From contig CP073340.1 of assembly GCA_018141845.1 (NCBI GenBank), positions 1,203,001-1,267,000 on the forward strand: a DNA stretch of 64,000 nucleotides, in the 5' to 3' direction. Of the stretch, positions 53,257 to 61,476 are shown piece after piece. Origin of the DNA: Lachnospiraceae bacterium oral taxon 096. Its GTDB lineage: Bacteria; Bacillota; Clostridia; Lachnospirales; Lachnospiraceae. Each line of letters opens with the position of its first letter. Within the stretch, counting starts at the first letter, position 1. The translations under genes and the position numbers were made by a program. Below the pieces are notes generated by a model. It saw only the letters and a program-made list of their open reading frames with translations. It had not been told where the DNA came from and did not search any database.

Positions 53257-54249
53257 ATGAAGAATAGTTTATATATTTATCAAAATGGAGAATTGAGTAG
53301 GAAAGATAACACGATAAGATTTACAAGCATAGATGGAACAAAAAGGGATATGCCCATCAATAGTATCTCAGAAATTTATTTTTTTGGAGAGAATACATTC
53401 AACACAAAATTAATTACTTTTTTAGCACAGAATAATATAATAGCTCATTTTTTTAATTACTATAGTTTTTATGTGGCGAGCTTGGTGCCTAAGGAAAATA
53501 AAGTGGCAGGGAAATTATTGGTACAGCAGGTTGAACATTATATAGATGCCCAAAAGCGTCTGGAGATTGCAAAGAAATTTGTGAAGGCAGCAGGAAACAA
53601 TATATATAGAAACTTGAGGTATTACAATGGACGAGGTAAAGAAGTCAAGAAAACTATGGATGAGATTGAGTATTTGCTCCGACAAATTAATGAGGCAATG
53701 AGCATTCCAGAATTAATGGGCGTGGAGGGAAATATTCATAAGCTCTATTACAGAGAATGGAATACAATTATCAATCAAGAGATAGATTTTCAGACACGAG
53801 TGAGGCGTCCACCCGATAACATGATTAACACTTTGATTTCTTATCTCAATTCGCTGGTATATACGACAGTACTAGGAGAAATTTATAAAACACAGCTAAA
53901 TCCGACAATTAGTTATTTGCACGAACCGGGTACTAGTAGGTTTTCGTTGAGTTTAGATATTGCCGAGATATTCAAGCCATTAATAGCAGACAGATTAGTT
54001 TTTTCTCTCTTGAATAGAAATCAAATTCAAGAGAAACATTTTACCAAAGATTTAAATTATTTGCATTTGTCTGAAATGGGATCAAAAATCATACTGGCAG
54101 AATATGATAAGCGTTTGAAGCAAACCATTCAGCATAAGGATTTAGAGCGAGAAGTTAGTTATCGCTATTTGATGCGCTTAGAGTGCTACAAATTAATCAA
54201 ACATTTGTATGGCGAAAAGGAATATAATCCATTTGTGATGTGGTGGTAA
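53257..54249 (+). CDS. cas1: CRISPR integrase Cas1
   Basis: 330 residues from ATG 53257 (GGGGGAG upstream; a GTG at 53251 is an alternative). Catalytic residues can be placed: Glu in LMGVEGNIHKLYY, His in ISYLHEPGTSRFSLSLD and Asp in IFKPLIADRLVFSLL. The N-terminal beta domain has MPINSISEIYFFGENTFNT. It is of the type I-B Cas1 kind. It inserts spacers at the leader end of the array downstream. Confidence 0.95.
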   Translation: MKNSLYIYQNGELSRKDNTIRFTSIDGTKRDMPINSISEIYFFGENTFNTKLITFLAQNNIIAHFFNYYSFYVASLVPKENKVAGKLLVQQVEHYIDAQKRLEIAKKFVKAAGNNIYRNLRYYNGRGKEVKKTMDEIEYLLRQINEAMSIPELMGVEGNIHKLYYREWNTIINQEIDFQTRVRRPPDNMINTLISYLNSLVYTTVLGEIYKTQLNPTISYLHEPGTSRFSLSLDIAEIFKPLIADRLVFSLLNRNQIQEKHFTKDLNYLHLSEMGSKIILAEYDKRLKQTIQHKDLEREVSYRYLMRLECYKLIKHLYGEKEYNPFVMWW

Positions 54250-54261
54250 GGAATTTAGAGT

Positions 54262-54537
54262 ATGTATGTAATTTTAGTATATGATATTAGCACAGAAGGA
54301 AATGGTCAGAAAAGATGGAATCGAGTATTTAAATTGTGTAAGCAAAATTTGATTCATATTCAAAAATCTGTTTTTGAGGGAGAGATTACAGAAGCAAACT
54401 TATATAAGTTGAAGAAGGATATCGAAGGAGAGATTGATGAAAGTACAGATTCTGTGGTTATTTTTAAGAGCAGAGATCAACGATGGTTAGATAAAGATGT
54501 GATGGGGATGGAACAAGATGACCCGCTATTTATTTGA
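54262..54537 (+). CDS. cas2: CRISPR adaptation subunit Cas2
   Basis: 91 residues. MYVILVYDIS carries the conserved Asp at the end of the first strand. RWNRVFKLCKQNLIHIQKSVFEGEIT and SVVIFKSRDQRWLDKDVMG follow the family pattern. It forms the structural core of the Cas1-Cas2 integrase. It is the last cas gene; the array leader begins at once. Confidence 0.95.
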   Translation: MYVILVYDISTEGNGQKRWNRVFKLCKQNLIHIQKSVFEGEITEANLYKLKKDIEGEIDESTDSVVIFKSRDQRWLDKDVMGMEQDDPLFI

Positions 54538-54713
54538 TTGTCGACTATAGAAAGTGCTAAAATAGTAGGGGGTCGACAAAGGGCGTATATTTGGGAAAAA
54601 GTGAGAAATATTTGCAAGTTTACAATTTCATGCTAGCGAAATATAGAATGAAATTTGAGGTCGACAGAACAGTACTTGAAAATAGTGTATTTCTGTAGTA
54701 GAATAAGGGCCGG
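54538..54713 (+). promoter_or_regulatory. CRISPR leader with crRNA promoter
   Basis: The 176-base AT-rich leader carries TTGAAA (54676-54681), 17 bp, TAGAAT (54699-54704). Transcription would begin just before the first repeat at 54714. The palindrome GTCGAC occurs three times (54540, 54572, 54660). Its side of the array is identified as the leader because the opposite end has the truncated repeat. Confidence 0.75.
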
Positions 54714-55981
54714 GTTAGAATCGTACCAGAGTGGAATGTAAAGAGAACTTTTAAGATTCTTTCTTTGTCGTGCTGGAAATTAGAATCGTACCAGAGTGGA
54801 ATGTAAAGATACATATATGCCTCTGCCCATACTTGATCTACTTCATTAGAATCGTACCAGAGTGGAATGTAAAGCATCACATAACACAATATAAAGTGGG
54901 GCAAGCCCCACATTAGAATCGTACCAGAGTGGAATGTAAAGTATTTCAGCTTTTAAATTGCTTACATCTGCTTTATCGTTAGAATCGTACCAGAGTGGAA
55001 TGTAAAGACTGTAATATTAAAGGTCTTACGATAACGGCATCTTGTTAGAATCGTACCAGAGTGGAATGTAAAGTCTCAGGTATCACATATAAGTGAAAAT
55101 GCGGTCTACGTTAGAATCGTACCAGAGTGGAATGTAAAGCAAGATAAAAGAGACACATTTCCTCTTGTAGTAAAGGTTAGAATCGTACCAGAGTGGAATG
55201 TAAAGAAGGCACGGAAAGAGTAGTAAAAAGTGGTTACTCTGGTTAGAATCGTACCAGAGTGGAATGTAAAGCTTCATACAAAGTGACCGTAAAAGTATCT
55301 TTGTCAAAATTAGAATCGTACCAGAGTGGAATGTAAAGATCAAAATACAAGGCTTGTCAGGTCTGGCATCCATTATTAGAATCGTACCAGAGTGGAATGT
55401 AAAGAGACTCATCAATTCCTGTTAATTCCACAATTTTTTTATTAGAATCGTACCAGAGTGGAATGTAAAGTAAAGTGGCTTCACGGTTATTTAAAGCCCT
55501 TTCAATTAGAATCGTACCAGAGTGGAATGTAAAGTCATATCCATCAAAGCTGACATTCTTTCCGCCAACAATTAGAATCGTACCAGAGTGGAATGTAAAG
55601 GCAAAAGAGGCATCATTTTGGCTTGACAAATTGGGTATTAGAATCGTACCAGAGTGGAATGTAAAGTTTTTAGCCGTTTTAAGCATTAAGCTATATGGAT
55701 ATTAGAATTGTACCAGAGTGGAATGTAAAGCTTGCTGTCGTAAAGTGGCTTCAAGGGCGTTTAAAATTAGAATCGTACCAGAGTGGAATGTAAAGAAGAA
55801 TTCAGCAATATCTTTTGGTTTGTAATGAGAATTAGAATCGTACCAGAGTGGAATGTAAAGTTGGATGAATCAAACGAAGAGTCAGAAATTACATAATTAG
55901 AATCGTACCAGAGTGGAATGTAAAGGTCTCTACAGCTTGAATAGCTGACGCTTCAATGGCAATTAGAATCGTACCAGAGTG
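54714..55981 (+). CRISPR. CRISPR array, 19 full repeats plus one truncated, 19 spacers
   Basis: Repeats are 30 bases, starting (G/A)TTAGAATCGTACCAGAG and ending TGGAATGTAAAG. They begin at 54714, 54779, 54845, 54912, 54978, 55044, 55110, 55177, 55242, 55309, 55375, 55441, 55505, 55571, 55637, 55701, 55766, 55831, 55896 and 55962. Spacers are 34-37 bases. The first base is G in repeats 1 and 5-9 and A elsewhere. Repeat 16 has one change (AATTG for AATCG). The last repeat breaks off at about 55980, where mobile-element DNA begins. Spacers 12 and 16 share a sequence. Confidence 0.98.
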
Positions 55982-56394
55982 ACCTTGTAAATATCGTCGG
56001 AAATGTTGTAGGCAATGTAGATGTAATCGAAATAGAAAATAAGAACGGAGAAGGCTTTAAGGTGGCAAATTTCTCCGTAGTTTCCAAAGATGATGAGGGT
56101 AATAAGGTATATCATAATTGCTCCGCTTATGGAGAAAAGAGTGAACTTCCAAAGGACTTTAAACAGGGAGATTTCGTAAAGTTATTCGGACAAATCAGAA
56201 CATCCATTGATGATAACGGCAAGGAACACAGCAATGTAAGGATATTCTCCTCAAAGCTCTTAAAGGCAAAAGAACAGATGAAAGGACAGAAGGAAAAGAA
56301 AGAATCCGTCCTTGGAGCTATCAAGAAATATCAGGCAGAAGATAAGGAAAAACCTAAAGAAAGTAAAGAAAAGCCAAAAGAAACAGAGAGATAA
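55981..56394 (+). pseudogene. ssb: Single-stranded DNA-binding protein, 5'-truncated
   Basis: The frame is open from 55981 (DLVNIVGNVVGNVDVIEIENKNG…) and continues into GFKVANFSVVSKDDEGNKVYHNCSAYGEK and FVKLFGQIRTSIDDNGKEHSNVRIFSSKLL, an SSB-type OB fold with a Lys/Glu-rich tail. The normal start codon is missing because the frame runs straight into the last CRISPR repeat. A GTG at 56062 could start only a shortened product. Such SSBs are common in integrative conjugative elements. Confidence 0.78.
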
Positions 56395-56403
56395 ATTTAT
56401 GGT

Positions 56404-56440
56404 CGGTGCGGTCTTCGGATTGCACCGGCTCTTTTTTTTC
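56404..56440 (+). terminator. Terminator after the ssb fragment
   Basis: The 10-bp stem (56404-56413 / 56418-56427) has a TTCG loop followed by GCTC and eight T. It resembles the terminator at 57963. Confidence 0.85.
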
Positions 56441-56501
56441 TAAATATTGACTTTTATTCTTATAAATATTATAATTTAAGAACGAAAAGGCGGTGATAGA
56501 A

Positions 56502-57101
56502 ATGAGTAAACGGGAACTGCTGCTAAAAAAAATAAAAGAAAATAATGGGATTATAACTACCAGAGAAGCCTTAAATCTTGGTATTCATAAGGATATCCTA
56601 AAAGAATTAACCATAAAAGAAGAACTTGAAAAAATAGCCAACGGACTCTATGCACTTCCGGATGAGAATATTGATGAGTATCTTTATTTCTCATACAGAA
56701 TACCCAAAGGTATTTTTTCTCACGAAACAGCGGCATATTTACAAGGATTATCAACACGAATGCCCCTTGTTTATGTGATGACTGTAAAGGTAGGAGATAA
56801 TGTCAGCAGAGTTAAGTCGGCAAGAGATAATATTATTTTTAAGTATGTAAAAAAAGATTATTATGATATTGGGAAAATAACTATAACCAGTCCTTTTGGC
56901 AGAGAAATATCAGTGTATGACAAAGAAAGAACCATACTTGATATTATCAAAGATAAGGACAGAATAGATGCACAAGTATTTAGCGAAGCAATAAAATCTT
57001 ACTTTGCAGGTAAGGAGAAAAATTTATTAAAACTGTCGAAATATGCTATTAAGATGAATATGGAGCAAGCTTTAAAACGATATACGGAGGTGCTATTATG
57101 A
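56502..57101 (+). CDS. abiEi: AbiEi-type antitoxin / transcriptional regulator
   Basis: 199 residues from ATG 56502 (AAGGCGGTGATAG upstream). The N-terminal winged HTH has LKKIKENNGIITTREALNLGIHKDILKEL. The following GLYALPDE, FSHETAAYLQGLS and ITSPFGREISVYDKERTILDIIK are typical of AbiEi, the antitoxin of the type IV AbiE phage-exclusion system, which also represses its own promoter. It overlaps the toxin gene by 4 bases (ATGA). Confidence 0.88.
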   Translation: MSKRELLLKKIKENNGIITTREALNLGIHKDILKELTIKEELEKIANGLYALPDENIDEYLYFSYRIPKGIFSHETAAYLQGLSTRMPLVYVMTVKVGDNVSRVKSARDNIIFKYVKKDYYDIGKITITSPFGREISVYDKERTILDIIKDKDRIDAQVFSEAIKSYFAGKEKNLLKLSKYAIKMNMEQALKRYTEVLL

Positions 57102-57952
57102 AAACATCGGAACAGATAAAAGGAGCGATTAGGAACATATCTAAGAAAATGGGAGTTAATCCGAACTCTCTACTTCAGATGTGCTTGTTTGAAGGAATAC
57201 TTGAAAAACTCTCCAAATCAAAATATAGTGAGAATTTTATATTAAAAGGAGGACTTCTTATCTCCTCTTTTATCGGTGTTGATATGCGTAGTACAATGGA
57301 TATGGATATCACGATTAGAGGCATTCCGCTAAATGAAGTTTCTATAACAAAAATCTTAAATGAAATATTAGTGATTGAAATTGACGCAGATATTGAATAT
57401 AAGCTGATTAAATTATCGCCAATAAGACAGGAAGATGTGTATGAAGATTTTTGTGCAAGCATATCCTGCATTTTTGGGAAAATAAATGCAACCTTAAATA
57501 TAGATATAACGACAGGAGATGTTATTACTCCAAGAGAAATGAATTATTCCTATTCAAAAATCTTAGAGGAAGGTACAATACCAATTATGACCTATACCAT
57601 AGAAACTATACTCGCTGAAAAATTTGAAACCATTTCAAGCAGAAATATTACCACAACAAGAGCAAGGGATTTCTATGATTTGTATATGATATACAGCATT
57701 TATAAAGATAAAATTGATAAAGGCATATTAAGAAAAGCAATAGAAAGAACGAGTAAATATAGAGGTTCTTTTGAAACAGCTTTACAGTACAAGGAAATAG
57801 TAGAGTTGTTCCGGGAAAGTGAAACACCAAAAGAACTATGGAAAAAATACACACAGAATAACCCGTATACTAAAGATGTTGATTTCTTAGATACTATATC
57901 AATCTATGAAGAAATAGGTACTGTATTAAATGTGAATGATGATACTAAATAG
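57098..57952 (+). CDS. abiEii: AbiEii-type nucleotidyltransferase toxin
   Basis: 284 residues. ENFILKGGLLISSFIGVDMRSTMDMDITIRG carries the GG(x)nS and DxD motifs of the DNA polymerase beta-like nucleotidyltransferase fold (DUF1814). ILAEKFETISSRNITTTRARDFYDLYMI is the second family motif. AbiEii-like toxins block growth on phage infection, probably by modifying tRNA 3' ends as shown for related MenT toxins. It is in an operon with the antitoxin, beside the CRISPR array but on the mobile-element side of the junction. Confidence 0.9.
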   Translation: MKTSEQIKGAIRNISKKMGVNPNSLLQMCLFEGILEKLSKSKYSENFILKGGLLISSFIGVDMRSTMDMDITIRGIPLNEVSITKILNEILVIEIDADIEYKLIKLSPIRQEDVYEDFCASISCIFGKINATLNIDITTGDVITPREMNYSYSKILEEGTIPIMTYTIETILAEKFETISSRNITTTRARDFYDLYMIYSIYKDKIDKGILRKAIERTSKYRGSFETALQYKEIVELFRESETPKELWKKYTQNNPYTKDVDFLDTISIYEEIGTVLNVNDDTK

Positions 57953-57962
57953 TCTTATGGTT

Positions 57963-57998
57963 GGTGTGGTCTTTAGGGCTGCACCGGCTCTTTTTTTG
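57963..57998 (+). terminator. Terminator after the AbiE pair
   Basis: The stem GGTGTGGTC (57963-57971) / GGCTGCACC (57977-57985), with G-T pairs, is followed by GGCTC and a T run. It shares layout and bases with the terminator after ssb. Confidence 0.82.
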
Positions 57999-58022
57999 TT
58001 GCTCAAAAAAAGGAGATAAAGA

Positions 58023-59085
58023 TTATCTCTCCATCTCCTTACCCATGTAGATTCCGTAGTTTTTGCGTATTTTGTAAAGTTCGTCCATTGTGGATTTTGA
58101 GGAAGAATACTCTTTCATCAGGGTATTCTTTTTTTCTTGTAATTTATCAAGTCTGTCTAAAATATCCTTTGAATTTGGAAGTTTGGAATAAGACTTTTTA
58201 AGCTCGGAAAGAGCATTTTCATAGAGGGTAATATGAGTTTTGTATTCTTCAAAGAATGCCTTATCAGATGGATTAGAGCGATATTCTTTGTAATATCCTC
58301 GATATTTTTTGACGGTATGAACTTGCTCCATTGTAGCGGATAACTGTTCCATTTTTTTATCAATCGCTTTGATTTTATCTTGCAGATGTTGTCTTTCATC
58401 AGCCATTCTTTGAATGTACTCATCAAGCTGCTGAACGGATTTAATGCCATGTTCTCTGATGAAAATAACAGATTCTGCCATGGTATTCAGATTATGTTTC
58501 GTTGCCCAGTATTCATAACCTTTGCTCTCTTTGACCTTGGCATTGGTCTTCATATCAATGATAGTTCCAATGCATTTTTTAACAGGAGGAGTCTTAATCG
58601 TTTCTCTTTCTGCTATGCGTTCTTTTAACCGTTCTTCCGTATAATCTTCGCCAATTGTCTTCGATCTTGTAAATTTCGTTTTATCTTTCGGCTTAAAAGC
58701 GATGTGTTTGCCATGTTTGATTTCATAGCCAAGCTCAGCCATTTTCTTTAGAAATTCATCCCAATCCTGTGATTGCTTTATTATGCGGTCAATGTCAAAT
58801 TGAAGCCTACTTTTCCAAGAAGTCCCTTTCTTTGCCTGCTCATTTTCATACCAAGACTTTCCGCTTGTCTTGTATTTTTTCTTAAAGCTTTCGTAGTGTT
58901 CATCGATGACGGAAAGGTTATTTTCCTTGCAGAGCTTATCACTCTGGTAACGGATCTTATGATAGCTTTTCTTGTTCGACTGCCATATTTACATTATTGA
59001 AGATGATATGATTATGGATATGCCCTTTATCTATGTGCGTCGATAACACAAACTCATACTCATCTTTGAGTATCTTTTTACATAA
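58023..59085 (-). pseudogene. Relaxase (MobA/VirD2-like), C-terminal fragment
   Basis: Reading down from 59085, the frame opens LCKKILKDEYEFVLSTHIDKGHIHNHIIFNNVNM with the relaxase HUH metal motif (HIHNH). Near 58985 the frame shifts. It then continues KKSYHKIRYQSDKLCKENN…FDIDRIIKQSQDWDEFLKKMAELGYEIKHGKHIAFKPK, and the helical tail ends at 58023. The missing N-terminal part lies at 60802-61044, separated by the IS605-type element. It is broken twice, so it cannot mobilise the element. Confidence 0.87.
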
Positions 59086-59192
59086 GTGAACTACCCATAG
59101 TCTAAAGCCTATGGGCTTCCTGCTTCGCTGACCTCGCAACCTACTATCTCCACAGGCGTTAATTTGGGCAGTCCCTGCCCTATTGTTTTTTC
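59066..59192 (-). ncRNA. Candidate omega-RNA (TnpB guide RNA), copy 2
   Basis: Equivalent of the RNA in copy 1, with the same two hairpins and one visible base difference after the first hairpin. The 20 bases beyond the element end (59085 down to 59066; TTATGTAAAAAGATACTCAA) would be its guide and lie in the relaxase gene. Confidence 0.65.
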
Positions 59193-60296
59193 TTATACTA
59201 CTTGTCTTAATCCTTCTGCCAATATATTTTTTGCCGCATTGATATCTCTATCGTGTTTTGTATTGCAGAAAGGACACATCCAATCTCTTACTTTTAGATC
59301 TTTTACATTTGTATTTTTATATCCACAACTAAAACATAGCTGGCTACTTGCATAAAATGTATCTATCTTAATATAATTTCTACCATTCCATTTTGACTTA
59401 TATTCCAGTTGTCTTGTCAGCTCATACCACGATACATCGCTTATAGTTTTCGCTAAATTATGATTTTTCACCATATTTTTTATCTGTAAGTTTTCTGAAA
59501 CTATCACTTGGTTTTCGTTTATAATTTCGCTTGAAATCTTATGCAGATAATCTTTTCTTGTATTAGCTATTTTCTCATGGCATAGTGCTATTTGTTTCCT
59601 TTTTTTCTGATAGTTCCTACTCCCCTTTGTTTTATTTGCTAATTGTCTTTGTAATCTTGTAAGCTTTTTCTCATATTTTTTAATTGTCTTCGGATTTTCA
59701 TATTTCTTCCCATCTGATGTGATACATAAATCTTTTATCCCTAAATCCAATCCTATTTGTCCGTTTGTCTTTACAAGTGGACTATGTTCAGTTTCTACAA
59801 GAACAGACACATAGTACTTGCCGCTTGGTACCTTAGATATAGTTGCTGTTTTTATCCGACCTGAAAATTTTCTATGTAATTTTATTTTTACCCTTTTTAA
59901 TTTTGGCAGCTTTATTCTTCCTCTATCAAAATCTACAGTTATATTCCCATTTGTAAAATTGGTTGTATATGATTTACGATTACTGTGCTTACTCTTAAAC
60001 TTTGGATAACCTGCATGTTCTTTGAAAAACTTTTGATAAGCACTGTCCATATTATAAATTGCATTTGTTAAAGCAAATTTATCTACTTCTTTTAGCCATT
60101 CATAAGCTTTTTTCAGCTCTCTATTGCAATAATTATTACAATCTGTTTTACTGACAGACTTTTTTTCTTTTTCATAAGCATCTTTTCTGTACGCAAGGGT
60201 TTGATTATATACAAAACGACAACAGCCAAATGTCTTTGCTAACTGTATTTCTTGCTCTTTGTTTGGATAAATCCGATATCTATATGCCTTTAACAT
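59193..60296 (-). CDS. tnpB: TnpB RNA-guided nuclease of IS605-type element, copy 2
   Basis: 367 residues, identical to copy 1 apart from Arg in place of Lys in KKLTRLQRQ. All RuvC residues (GLDLGIKDL, SENLQIKN, HDRDINAA) and the CxxC…CxxC zinc finger are kept. It is likely active with the omega-RNA from either copy, since the scaffolds are almost the same. It lies next to an intact tnpA, so this copy is probably the mobile parent. Confidence 0.95.
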   Translation of the reverse strand: MLKAYRYRIYPNKEQEIQLAKTFGCCRFVYNQTLAYRKDAYEKEKKSVSKTDCNNYCNRELKKAYEWLKEVDKFALTNAIYNMDSAYQKFFKEHAGYPKFKSKHSNRKSYTTNFTNGNITVDFDRGRIKLPKLKRVKIKLHRKFSGRIKTATISKVPSGKYYVSVLVETEHSPLVKTNGQIGLDLGIKDLCITSDGKKYENPKTIKKYEKKLTRLQRQLANKTKGSRNYQKKRKQIALCHEKIANTRKDYLHKISSEIINENQVIVSENLQIKNMVKNHNLAKTISDVSWYELTRQLEYKSKWNGRNYIKIDTFYASSQLCFSCGYKNTNVKDLKVRDWMCPFCNTKHDRDINAAKNILAEGLRQVV

Positions 60297-60313
60297 TAAG
60301 CTTACCCGCCTTT

Positions 60314-60718
60314 CTACCCTTGATTTTCTATATATTGCTTTAACATTTCTTCAGAAACATTGCCTACGCTACAAGCAAAATATCCATCCGTCCAAAATGT
60401 ATGTTCTTTCCAAAAATGATTCTTAAGATATTCTGTATGCTTTTTCCATATATGATATGTTGTATAGCTCTTAATTAGATTAACCACTTTACTTATGGAT
60501 ATTGTAGGCTCAGTTTCTATCATATAGTGTATATGGTCTTTGCCTGTTTCCATATATTTTATGATTATATTACTCTTTGTGCATATCTCATAAGAAAATT
60601 GTTTTATATAATCTGATATTTCTTTTGATACTAAAAGCTTTTTTCTATACTTACATACAAAAATAATATGATACTGTAATAAATATTTGTGTCTATTCTT
60701 TGATTTCCATACTCCCAT
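60314..60718 (-). CDS. tnpA: IS200/IS605 transposase TnpA (Y1 HUH), intact
   Basis: 134 residues, normal for IS200-type TnpA. HUH motif: GKDHIHYMIE (His-x-His). The catalytic Tyr is in SEEMLKQYIENQ near the C-terminus. LQYHIIFVCKYRKKLL is the conserved first strand. It excises and inserts single-stranded DNA next to the TTGAA target. It could also move copy 1 in trans, because the ends match. Confidence 0.95.
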   Translation of the reverse strand: MGVWKSKNRHKYLLQYHIIFVCKYRKKLLVSKEISDYIKQFSYEICTKSNIIIKYMETGKDHIHYMIETEPTISISKVVNLIKSYTTYHIWKKHTEYLKNHFWKEHTFWTDGYFACSVGNVSEEMLKQYIENQG

Positions 60719-60801
60719 AACGCTAGTTATTGTATCACAAATATCTATTTTTTGCTACCTTAACCCACCATCTAAAGCTAGTGGGATTGCGGTAGCACTA
60801 T

Positions 60802-61044
60802 TTCAAGACCGATTCGATGTGCCATTTCAGGCGTTGTTTCTCCTGGTAAAAAAGATTGAATCAGATGTCTTGCAAGGACAGTTCCATTAGTTCCCTCCTC
60901 CACTCTTGTTCGTAAAAACTGAGTATGAGCAGTTGTCTGATGGCATTTATGCGTATTGACTGAAAGCTGTTCATCTGTTTTATCTCCATTAACAATATAG
61001 TCAATAGCAAGATGAAGGGTTGATTTTAGATGTATTTCGGGGTT
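60802..61044 (-). pseudogene. Relaxase (MobA/VirD2-like), N-terminal fragment
   Basis: Minus-strand frame from 61044 to 60802 reads IHLKSTLHLAIDYIVNGDKTDEQL…THKCHQTTAHTQFL, then TVLARHLIQSFLPGETTPEMAHRIGLE, the N-terminal half of a Firmicutes mobilisation relaxase. It joins in frame with the fragment ending at 59085 once the IS is removed. The first few codons and the start are not found. The frame hits a stop at 61045-61047, near the presumed left boundary of the IS110-type element. Confidence 0.85.
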
Positions 61045-61119
61045 TTAGGGTCTCCCTAACAAGCTAAAAATTGATAAAAAAAGAAGCAGTTCCCAAAGGG
61101 CTGCTTCATCAATTTTTCC

Positions 61120-61397
61120 GTAAGTGTCCGTACACTTACTGTGCTTGCTCTTATACTGTTAGTAGAAGAGCAACATTAAGCATATAGAAATCTCCATTCC
61201 GCGGGCAAGCCGCGGCACAAATAGTAATGAAAGTGTTTTACATCTCAACTCTGTGATTTAAAATATATAACAAGAAGCTATACTACAAAGCACGGGAGGT
61301 AAAGTTGTAAAAACTTTCTCTGTTTTAGACAGCATAAAAATCAGTGTAAGTTCTGTCTTTTCAAGCACAAATAAGTGGTATCATGAATCCGTACACT
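61120..61397 (+). ncRNA. Candidate bridge RNA region of the IS110-type element
   Basis: Upstream of the recombinase, three hairpins follow each other: GTAAGTGT/ACACTTAC (61120-61139), TTGCTCTT/AAGAGCAA (61145-61173) and CCGCGG/CCGCGG (61199-61215). The decamer TCCGTACACT occurs at 61127 and again at 61388. In the IS110 group the bridge RNA that pairs with target and donor DNA comes from this left-end noncoding region. Neither the RNA ends nor the guide loops can be set from one copy. Confidence 0.4.
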
Positions 61398-61476
61398 AAG
61401 AATTGTTAAAGCTCTTTGTTTTATTGTGTGGCAGTTCAGTCAATGGCTTCTTATCTTTTGCGAAAGGAGTTACACT

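Larger units (their letters stand above)
59086..60801 (-). mobile_element. IS200/IS605-family element, copy 2 (complete)
   Basis: 1,716 bp, opposite orientation to copy 1, with matching ends and a left-end hairpin. TTGAA (complement at 60802-60806) precedes the left end. It carries an intact tnpA, an intact tnpB and the right-end RNA region. tnpA and tnpB run the same way with 17 bases between. Precise removal joins …HRIGLE to LCKKILK of the relaxase in frame. Confidence 0.94.

Noticed and set aside
54620..55705. Open frames across the CRISPR array encoding repeated LYIPLWYDSN or IRIVPEWNVK peptides
   Set aside because: They are translations of the 30-base repeat and random spacers, not proteins.
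54744..55961. Spacers that target sequence in this window
   Set aside because: Reading by eye found no convincing match to other parts of the window. A computed search of all 19 spacers against the window and genome is needed to be sure.
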